Assembly: GCA_018340805.1 (NCBI GenBank)
Contig: JACMZG010001911.1
Span: 54,297,132 to 54,361,131 of the forward strand
DNA: 64,000 bases
Source of the DNA: Microvelia longipes
Lineage: Eukaryota > Arthropoda > Insecta > Hemiptera > Veliidae
Direction: 5' to 3'
In this document: one piece after another, positions 55,650 through 64,000 of the stretch
How positions within the stretch are numbered: the stretch's first letter is position 1
How the letters are laid out: each line of letters starts with the position of its first letter
Made by a program: the position numbers and the translations under genes
Notes under the pieces: model-generated
What the model saw: the letters and a program-made list of their open reading frames with translations, nothing else
What the model was told of the DNA's origin: nothing
Database searches by the model: none

Positions 55650-57135
55650 TGGGTTCCCGTTGCATTTCGCATCTCTGATGGGACAAGTAGATAAAGTGAG
55701 AGAGATGATGGAAAGAGAGGAGGATCCCAACCAATTATTCATAGATAAATCTCCTCTTCATTTCGCAATGGGGATGTTGATATTAAGGGAAGTTGAAGTT
55801 TATGATTCTGTTGAATTATCCACTAGGATTCAAATAGCTGAGATGTTATTAGATTCGGGAGCTCACATTGATTCTGTCGATAGTTTTGGTCGTACGCCTT
55901 TAATCAATTCAATAAGATCGAACCTCCAAGATGACGTCGAATTAGTTCAATTTTTGCTTGACCGAGGATCAAACCCTTTAATATCCGATAAGGATGAGTA
56001 TACTGCTTTTCATCACGCTTGTGACTACAGAAGAAGAAAAACTTTTGATTTACTCTTGAAGTACGGACCAGCCGTGCCAGATTTTCCTGTCGGTAAAGAC
56101 GGTCGCACACTACTGCATCTTAGTGCTTTATGTTCTAACGATATGTTCACTTCTGTTTTAGAGTTAACTCCTATTGATTACATAAACACAAGGTGTTGCT
56201 CCGTTTCTAACGATATTGTAACGGACGATATGTTAAGTTTACCTTGTTGCTTGATGCAGAATAAAAATATCAAAGGCGTTGAAGCACTTTTAAATAAGGA
56301 AGGAGTTTACAAATCGGTTTTAACTTGCCCTATTGTGAGTCAGCTATGTAGAGGTGTATATTCCCCCGTAGCTTTTGCATTCGTCAAAGATACGTTTTCA
56401 GATTTTGCATTTCAAATTCTTAATTTGTATCTTGGTCGTAATTTACCTTTAGACCCGGAATTCAGCAATCCTGCTTTCGGTGATATCGATATATCGACTT
56501 GCTTAGAAATTTTAGCCGATGTCCATGAATTTCATACGTCCAATAACCTTCAAGACAGCTGCAAGTGTGCTCAGTTATTTGTTGCGTTATTGAAAAACGG
56601 TGCACGCGTAGAACCCTACAATTCTAAAACCGCTATATCAAACAGGTTATTAAAATTTATTTGTTATTCGGGTTCCTTATTCAGTATTATTCATTTGCTT
56701 CATAAGTCAAATATGTTAGAACCTCATACCATACTTGACTGTTTTATATCGATGATAACATCCAGAATGAGTGGTATGAAATATGCTGTGAATAAAAACA
56801 GTTACAGAATAATAGATTTATTAGTTAACCTTAGCAATCCCGGACAAATCGAGAGGATTAAAAATAAATTTTCAACTCATTCTCATCCTGCTTTAAGAAG
56901 GATTTTAAGTTCCCTCGTTTTTAAATCAGTTCCATCGTTAAAAGGTTTATGCAGAGCCGCCGTTAGAGACGAATGTCATCGAGAGTGTCCAGACGATTCA
57001 TCAAAGTTCCTGTGTTACATCACGGAATTGCCGTTACCTAAAGTATTGATTTCATACATTTTATTTGAAGATCTTGTTTCAATTATTGAATCACATGCTA
57101 ATTATCCTTCATTTGAACTTGATATTACTGTTTAG
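55650..57135 (+). CDS. Ankyrin-repeat and SOCS-box protein, last exon (host gene)
   Basis: The frame is open for about 495 codons with no break. It most likely starts at a splice acceptor (TATGTTACAG ending at 55649) rather than at an ATG; the nearest upstream in-frame start would be a TTG. Ankyrin repeats lie in the first ~190 residues: FPLHFASLMGQVDKVREMM, SPLHFAM, FGRTPLINSI...LLDRGSNP, YTAFHHA, DGRTLLHLSAL. The last ~60 residues (LKGLCRAAVRDECH...LPLPKVLISYILF) resemble a SOCS box, which links substrate adaptors to Cullin-5 ubiquitin ligases. AATAAA follows at 57161. Clean codon use among wrecked transposons supports a host gene; earlier exons are not in view. Confidence 0.8.
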
Positions 57136-57759
57136 CTCTTTCAAAGTCCACAGTTTTCATAATAAAGTCAAACGTTTTCATATTCAAGTTGATGGTTTAA
57201 CATACTATTTAGCCTATCAGTCAAAATTATGATACATAAAATAAAGTGATCAATTTCCAAAGCGTTATATTATAACCAAAATGCTCCACGTTCTCAGATT
57301 TCTTGAAAGATTAATTTTAATAATGATCTTATTAACATATGTGGCACTCTTAAATCATTGTTTTAAAACTGATAATGTAACAGTATAACCCATCGCACGG
57401 CATGGTTTGGCTAGTGTTTAGTTTCGCTTAATCGACGTTGTGTTTATTTTACTAAATGTTTTAGTACTTTAACTGCCATGATATGCCTAAAAACGTCAGA
57501 TATTTTTTAAATATTCAATACGAAGTTTTTTTTAATTTTTAAATGATTTATGAAACCTACGCCAATTATTCTTGGATATAATATAATTTTTAATGAACGA
57601 AAATAAGATTTATAGTATTGTAACAAATTCTATTTTTTTAATATCCTGAAAATTGCTTAATAATAAATAAATAAAATAAATAATAAATAAAGGCAATTTA
57701 AATGTATCTAGATGTTATAGATGTAAAAATATGAGCTTATATTAAATATTAATACATAT
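57136..57759 (+). other. 3' UTR and AT-rich downstream DNA
   Basis: AATAAA at 57161-57166 is the probable polyadenylation signal of the ankyrin gene, 26 bp after its stop. Nothing else was recognised. Confidence 0.5.
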
Positions 57760-57779
57760 AATTATATATATAATATATA

Positions 57780-57868
<89 letters not shown>

Positions 57869-57907
57869 ATATATATAATAATATATAACACACACACACA
57901 CACACAT
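57760..57907. repeat. (TA)n then (CA)n microsatellite
   Basis: TA repeats are followed by about nine CA repeats at 57888-57906. Confidence 0.9.
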
Positions 57908-58590
57908 CTGTTTCCATACGTTTTGCATATCTTATATTCAACATTTAAAATAATTAAAAATTGAAGACTGTGGTCTTTAGTTTTTAAATTTAACTGTTGG
58001 AAACTTGCGTGGAATCATATTTTGAATACGCGTTGGATTCCCTACTCTATAACGAATTTTCACCATCCAAACCAAGTTTAAGTACTTATTCATTAATCTT
58101 ATTATTTTTTAACTATATTGTTGTGCTGTGATATTGTAAACTAAAAATTATTTATTTGTAAAGTAAATGTTTTGTTAAAAAAATGTTTTACTTGATTTTT
58201 TAAGGAATACGATTGATACTTTAAAAACTAATGCTTTTAAACTAGTCATAGGTCACATTTGCTGGTAATGAGAAATAACTGCACTAGAAAATTTATTTTC
58301 TTGTTCCATTTGTTCAAATGTTCTTATAAATAGTGTTGCTCTATTTTTCTTTGGAAGTTGTTAAGTATTCAGGACATATTTACTAAAAACTCAATACACT
58401 TTCTAGAACGTAAATACAGAATAAGAAAAAGTCATAACAAACACATTCAATGTTTTATAGCTTTGTTCGCGAAGATAAATAATAACAGATATCAGCAGTT
58501 GTAATAATTGTAATAGTTTTACCTCCGAAGATCCAGGACCAAACAAATTAAATGAATTGATAGGATACAGTCAGGAACTACATTCTTATA
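57908..58590. other. AT-rich DNA, nothing recognised
   Basis: No coding frame, RNA gene or repeat was recognised. Confidence 0.4.
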
Positions 58591-58596
58591 TATATC

Positions 58597-58650
<54 letters not shown>
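58591..58650. repeat. (TA)n microsatellite
   Basis: TA dinucleotide run with one AATA interruption. Confidence 0.9.
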
Positions 58651-58655
<5 letters not shown>

Positions 58656-58827
58656 AAACACCAACTCTAAAGTTTTGATTGATGAAACTCTATTTTTGAT
58701 GGACTTAAAAGTAGGGGCACTAAACCACCCTAGTACCCCGAATTACATAGTTGCTAGCATCCGTGGTTAGAATAAATTCTTTATCAAAATCTGGGTATTG
58801 TAAGATTCGTTCGTTTTTTAAGATTCG

Positions 58828-59330
58828 TTAAGTTTCGAAATAGTCATTGTATTTTTTGTCTTCGTAATTAATTGTTGCCTCCTTTTTAAGGCATTTCGTC
58901 ATTGGCTTAGTTATTTTTGCAAAGTCTTTTATAAATCGCCTATAGTAACCTAAGAGGCCTAAAAATCTCTTAATGTCTATCAGACTTTTAGGTGTTGGAT
59001 ATTTTTGAACCGCTTGTATTTTATCAGGGTTTGGCTTAACACCATCTGGTGCTATTACATGCCCTAAATATTGTATTTCTGTTTTTAAAAATTCCGAATT
59101 GTCCAGTTGTACCTTAAGATTACTTTGTCTAAGTCGTTCAAAAACTTTCTTTATGTTAGTAATGTGTTCTTGTAAACTTGCGCAAAAAATAATGACATCA
59201 TGTAAGTAAACTAGGCAGATCATATCATAATCCCGCTAAAATATTGTTCATTACCCTTTGAAATGTAGCACATCCGTTTCTTAGTCCCATACTCATTCTA
59301 AGGAATTCAAAGTGTCCGTCTTGTTTGATA
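58828..59330 (-). pseudogene. Ty3/gypsy reverse transcriptase fragment
   Basis: The minus frame 58828-59223 reads LVYLHDVIIFCASLQEHI (the catalytic box is YLHD, normally YLDD), then YLGHVIAPDGVKPNPDKI and FLGLLGYYRRFIKDFAKI, classic 17.6/297-type gypsy RT landmarks. Upstream, 59230-59330 has SMGLRNGCATFQRVMNNIL after a stop. Only the RT palm and thumb are left; similarity ends near 59331. The Asp-to-His change alone would abolish catalysis. Confidence 0.85.
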
Positions 59331-59341
59331 GATAGACACTA

Positions 59342-60121
59342 ATATATTGTACGTGATGATAGACACAGACACTACTTTACTAATTATTTTACAACAGAAT
59401 TTATTGTTGTAAAACTGTATTACAGTTGTAAACTTAAATAAAACACAGTTTTACATTTATAAAGACTTAAATTTACAAAGGCACGATGAGACAAGTAAAA
59501 AGACGCTTGAGAGAATGAGAATGACTGGTGGTGTGAACAGTCAGTGTTTCCAGCACGAAATCAAGAAAGTTGGGAAAATAAAGATCGGGAACATTGAAAA
59601 AAATTAATTTAAATATAAAGGGCAAGGAAATACAATTTCTTAACTCCGCCCGCCCTGAGCGGTTGGTTCAGAAAGAAAATCACTGAAAGATACTAATACT
59701 AAAGATATTAGGATCAGGACAGAATTTAAAGGACCATACTGGCTGCTCGGTTAAAATTTACAATATATAAAAAATAAATGTTTAAAATTTTTCAGAATAA
59801 TTCACATAATAATTAAAAATTAAAATAATCTAGACTCTAAATAATCAAAGTGAAGAAAAAAAGCAAATATTAAAAAAAATTAAGTTATTTACAATAATCA
59901 AAAATTTTATATGAGTAAACGAAAAATCCCGAATAGGATAAGCCTATTCCAAGATGTAAGTTTTTTTTAAAAAAAAAAGTAGAAAAATTCTTATCATGGC
60001 TATAAATCAAGTACACTTACAATAAAAATAGGAACTATAAAAAAAACAAAGTTAAGAATCATAAAAGATAAACATAAAAGCTTGTATTTATCAGGATACA
60101 ACAAAGAAATAAAATTTCACT
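59342..60121 (-). other. Possible BEL/Pao 3' LTR and noncoding DNA
   Basis: This lies directly 3' of the BEL/Pao integrase end on minus. AAATAAAC and AATAAATTC near 59400-59440 could be LTR polyadenylation signals. A second LTR copy is not in the window, so limits are unknown. Confidence 0.35.
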
Positions 60122-60918
60122 TAAGGTGTCTCGTCAAAGGGTAGAGGGTAAAGCTTTTGAACTGGTCTTTTGAGTTCACTTTTAGCAGTCTTCAATTTAA
60201 CTGTACGTACTACACCGTCCTGGCCAGGATAAACTTCCAGAACTCTGGCCATTGGCCAACAGAGAGGAGGAGTGTGGTCCTCGTGAACTATTACCAGGTG
60301 GTTAACTTTTAAATTTACATATGGTTTGTTCCACTTGTAAGGCAGATATTCTTTGACCCAGCGTTGCCAAAAAAAAGTGTTTTAAACTTTGAATAAATTC
60401 CCATCTACGACTAGAGGTACATTCAGTATCAGTTGAGTCAGGTTCAGGGATACTAAAAAGTGGGGATCCTATTAGAAAATGGGCAGGAGTTAGCGGCACA
60501 AGGTCAGACGGATCAAATGAGGATTGGGAAATAATAGGTCATGAGTTTAAAATTGCTTCTACCTGAATTACTAGTGTTACTTAGTGAATTACTAAGTGTT
60601 GAACTCCTCCAAGGCAAGAAGTTGGTTACTCATGACTCTACAAAGGTGATACTTTGATGCCAGCTTCCAAAATACCTCCTTGAAAAGATGCAGCAGGAAC
60701 TATAAAATTAAATTTTATACCTTTGACAGAAGTGTAGTCGATAATTTCTGAACTGTTCTTCTCCAGAAATCGTACAACCATTTTGTGTAGGGCAGTAGAG
60801 CCTCCCACAAAATTGATTCCGTTGTCACAGTGGATTTCTCGGCAATATCCACGTCTAGATACTGTGACGTGGTCACAATATCACCACCATGACGTGGTGA
60901 TGGTTGACTAGAGAACAA
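60122..60918 (-). pseudogene. BEL/Pao integrase, C-terminal half
   Basis: Minus frames read CDNGINFVGGSTALHKM near 60830 (second catalytic Asp region), ASFQGGILEAGIKVS near 60660, then VPLTPAHFLIGSPLFSIPEP in the frame 60302-60499. The end is NHLVIVHEDHTPPLCWPMAR and GQDGVVRTVKLKTAKSELKRP, closing at a TAA near 60122. The LTP-HFLIG-PL and W-L-RV--V-PG-DG motifs are specific to BEL/Pao integrases. Frameshifts near 60380 and 60530-60600 and missing upstream domains make it a relic. Confidence 0.85.
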
Positions 60919-61769
60919 AAATAAATTTTATTTTACCTTTTTTTACAACTAAATATAATTGGCAACACTGAACGTTGAAAGTATGTTAAATCTAAATATC
61001 GATTTGTAAATCTAAACGCGGTCCCCCTTCATATAATACAACAGTTCGCAACACTCCCACCTTGCAATAGCTTAAAACACACTTTTAAACTATTGCAACT
61101 TTCAACATTCAGCTTTAGTACAATAAAAATCACATGAATAATTGCTAGTTTAATTATTTTTGTTCAAAATGTTACAGTTGGGACGAGTGAATCCGATTTT
61201 GAGCAGTATTTGGCGTTGAGGTTACTAAAACAAAAGCTCTATGGATGCCTTATAGTTAGTACATATTAGTTAAAGAATAACTCAAAATTACCACTGATAT
61301 TTCGTTTTAATTATTGATAATAGCGTAAATATAATTATAATATTATAATTAAAAAGTTGAAATACATTGATAACACATAAATTATTGTTATTACATGTGA
61401 TAAGAGTGATTTCCTTCCAGAACTTGAGTTTACTAAAAAAACTGTGTAACGAGTTTTCAATAGAATGAAGCAGCTAGAAGTCTGTACGTTAAGGAATAAA
61501 ATATAACCCACAAATAGTTCTAAATAAATTCGCTGTGGTGCGATACGGTCTCGCCTTGAACAACACGCCCCAACAACAACTGTACATTTTAAAAATGAAT
61601 TAAAAATAATTGGAACACTCAAAGAAATAAAATTCTAGGTTAATAATGAAGACTGCTGTCCTTCAGAGTTTTTATTTACATAAACACTCAAAGAAATGTT
61701 TGTAAGTGCTATTATTCATTAAATGTAGTATAATTTTAAATAAAAATATATTTGTCAAACTGATTTTAC
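60919..61769. other. AT-rich DNA, nothing recognised
   Basis: No coding frame was recognised; the longest minus ORF here has no recognisable motif and lies in AT-rich sequence. Confidence 0.4.
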
Positions 61770-61840
61770 ACCTTTGGGTGCCGGTGGTCTTGTATTAAAG
61801 GGCAAATTTCCTTTGAAATGCACGTATCCGTGCTTAATAA
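61770..61840 (+). repeat. SINE-like fragment related to the repeats in the MULE
   Basis: GGTGCCGGTGGTC, then GGGCAAATTTCCTTTG and CGTATCCGTGCTT parallel the sequence at 16700-16850. It is interrupted at its right end by the (AAT)n tail of the LINE on minus. Confidence 0.5.
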
Positions 61841-61844
61841 TAAT

Positions 61845-64000
61845 AATAATAATAGTAAAGGTGGGGAAGATCCTAGATCTTAGCAATTATGTCTCTGAGA
61901 CGCTTTTTGCCAGCCCCAAGAACGTCCTCACCTCTTACCTAATAGAATCTCTATTCTCTTTGAACCTGTCTGATTCCTTAATGAACTTCAGAACGTCTGC
62001 CCTGGAGTTTCACTAAGTCGTCGTCCAGAAGAGTGGCTGATCCAATATACTAAACCTCAATCTAGCGTATGCTTCGCACGATCCCAAAAAGTGATCTGTC
62101 GTCTCCTCCCCAACTTCACACTTGGGACACGTTGGCTCTGCTTTTATTTTCATGGTATGCAAATGTCTCTGAAGCCAGCAGTGACCTGTCAAGATACCTA
62201 CCAGGTATCTTAAGCTCTTCCTCCCCAAAGAGAGAGCCCATTCACTCATGGCTTTGTTGGCTTTCTTCAACATTTTCCTAGCTTGTCTACAAGTAGCTTT
62301 GGTTTGAAGAGCATCCCTGGTTTTCACCATCGCCCAGTCATCTAAAAGGAAATTGACTTTGCTTCTGGTAAGTCCTATAGCTGGTTCTGGTCCTTTAAAG
62401 GTTCAGAGGAGCCTTCCCTGGCTAGTTCATCAGCGGTCTCATTCCCCTCTACTCCAGAATGACCAGGGACCCAAACCAGTGTAACTTTATTTTTTCTCCC
62501 AAGTAACTCTAGCTGTTGTTGACATTCTCCTGCCAGTGCACTGGAGACACTGGGTGAGTCTATTGCCTTGATTGCAGCCTGACTATCTGAGCATATAAAG
62601 ATGCTTTTATCTTGAATACCCCTTTCTAGCAAAAGTTCCGAAGTTTTTAAAATAGCAAAGACCTCGGATTGATACAAACGTTGCTATATTTCCTAGTGGG
62701 TAATATCTTTTCTCTTCTAACTCCTTGATATACAGTCCAGCTCCAGCGAACCCGTAGTTTCCATCCTCGAGCCGTCAGTAAAGCAGATGAGAGATCCCTC
62801 TGGAAGGAGTGCTCTCCACACTTCCACTCGTCTCTTGAAGGAATCCTAGAGGTAAAGATCGCTTAAGCTTAAGAGTATTTTGGTGGCTTGGGAATCCCTG
62901 CTTTTAGGATAGGAATTTCTCTTTCAATTATTTTTTGAAATTTTTGCATGCCCATAGTCCCTGCCTTCATCTTTCCACTGACTGTTAGATTCCAGTCTCA
63001 GACAGGTAGCCATGGCTATTCTCTTGATCCAGACATGTAAGGGGGGTAGCCCAAGAATAACGTCCAGGGCAGCTGAAGGAGTAGATTTCATACAGCCCAC
63101 AATGCCCAATGATATCAATCTTTGGACTTTTCCTAATTTTTCTTTATGTACTGTTTCTCTACAGAGGGCCACCAGGCAATTGCTCCGAATTGGATCTTTG
63201 GCCGACAATAGCTGTGTAGATCCATCTCATCAATTTTGGCGAAAAGCCCCCACGTCTTACTTACTATTCTCCTTAATTGCCACATTATTGAGGTTGCTTT
63301 ATGGACTATTTTTTCTACATGTATTTTCCAACTTAATTTAGGATCCAAAGTCACTCCCACATATTTGACTTCACTCCTCAAGGCTAAATGTTTCCCAAAG
63401 AGTTTAGGATACCTTACTTCTTTTAAGTCTCTTTTGTTAGTGAATAGCATGAGGTCCGTCTTATCTGGGTTGATTGAGAGGCCGACCTCACTACACACTT
63501 TCTAATACTTTACAAGCATACTGCATGCGTTCACATACTGTTGACAGAAACTTCCCTGTGATCAGTAATAAGCCCATCGTCAGCATATGCTTGGGCATAC
63601 AGATTATTCTTCATTTAGTCTCACCAATAAACTATCCATAACAAGGCACCACAGATGAGGAGACAGGCAGCTGCCTTGAGGGCAGCCTCTACTCACTACA
63701 TCCTCAAGTTGGATTTCTCCAATGCCTGTAGTTATATAACTCTATTGTTAGCATGTCACTGACCCAACGTATTATTTGAGGGGCGTATTCTTTTCTAGAA
63801 GAAACTTTTCAATTACCTTTGCACTAACTTTATCAAAGGCTCCTCTACGTCAAAAAAGAGTGCCATTGCAAAAAGTTTGTGGTTTTGGGCTTTTCTATTC
63901 TCCTAACAAGGGCATGTAATGCTGTCTCTACTGATTTTGCTTTTCTATACGCATGCTGATTCTCATGGAAAGGATAGTCTTTAAACATAGTTTCCATAAG
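61845..64000 (-). pseudogene. R1/Jockey-like LINE ORF2 (RT, RNase H, zinc motif), partial
   Basis: The element reads leftwards and runs off the window end. RT parts: HENQHAYRKAKSVETALHAL near 63940, GCPQGSCLSPHLWCLVMDSL near 63620-63690, YADD at 63577-63588, then frame 63133-63498 (LSINPDKTDLMLFTN, VKYVGVTLDPKLSWKIHVEK) and 62924-63208. RNase H follows: FTDGSR near 62770 and frame 62375-62677 with FICSDSQAAIKAI and VWVPGHSGVEGNETADELAR. The C-terminal frame 62013-62330 has CPKCEVGEETTDHFLGSC, the CCHC motif after RNase H. An (ATT)n tail lies near 61838-61855. Frameshifts separate the parts. Confidence 0.88.

Noticed and set aside
55636..55650. TTG as start codon of the ankyrin protein
   Set aside because: A splice acceptor ending at 55649 explains the open frame better, and a non-ATG start in a eukaryotic gene is unlikely.
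61335..61622. 95-codon minus ORF
   Set aside because: No motif and composition like the surrounding noncoding DNA.

Overview
The window looks like intergenic or intronic DNA from an arthropod, most likely an insect. It is strongly AT-rich, packed with (TA)n microsatellites, and carries a mix of elements typical of insect genomes: Ty3/gypsy, Ty1/copia, BEL/Pao, CR1-, RTE- and R1/Jockey-like LINEs, P-element-like, piggyBac and MULE DNA transposons. Only one probable host gene is visible, a single ankyrin-repeat plus SOCS-box exon at 55650-57135 (+). No rRNA gene, ordinary tRNA gene, CRISPR array or operon was seen.

Layout. 1-9.1 kb: relics, in order a LINE tail, a Ty3/gypsy element, a LINE 3' end, an unrecognised repeat-family ORF, a second gypsy relic, a copia gag and a P-element-like transposase piece. 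9.1-13.5 kb: mostly unassigned DNA with a palindromic MITE-like element. 13715-17703: a MULE with about 215-bp terminal inverted repeats and a perfect 9-bp target duplication, containing a broken transposase, a 64-bp palindromic insertion with its own 8-bp duplication, tRNA-like SINE repeats and a large fold-back. 17.9-23.1 kb: a CR1-like LINE with two intact ORFs, next to a large microsatellite. 23.5-27.3 kb: palindromic elements and a tandem repeat.

27.3-46 kb is the most unusual part. A piggyBac relic borders three to four head-to-tail copies of a 3.0-kb minus-strand unit encoding a broken DDE-type transposase that ends in an Ulp1/C48 cysteine protease domain. Next come a parvovirus-NS1-like SF3 helicase relic (minus strand) and four degraded copies of a YqaJ/lambda-exonuclease-like ORF. 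Inserted among these is a degraded ambisense densovirus-like block: an NS1-like gene on plus (HUH nuclease, SF3 helicase, overlapping second frame) converging on a capsid-like C-terminus on minus. All of it is broken by stops and frameshifts.

46-48.7 kb: a minus-strand gypsy element with an LTR, then a Penelope-like hairpin with a 13-bp target duplication. 50.2-55.3 kb is a nested structure: an outer inverted repeat, then a palindromic repeat present as two 257-bp direct copies, then an RTE-like LINE between them that lacks its endonuclease domain. 55.6-57.1 kb: the ankyrin/SOCS exon. 58.6-64 kb: gypsy RT and BEL/Pao integrase relics and an R1/Jockey-like LINE running off the window end.

The genes do not form one pathway. 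The layout is best read as repeated nested insertion and local tandem duplication, with a virus-derived insert among them. All family names rest on motif recognition by eye; no database search was possible.
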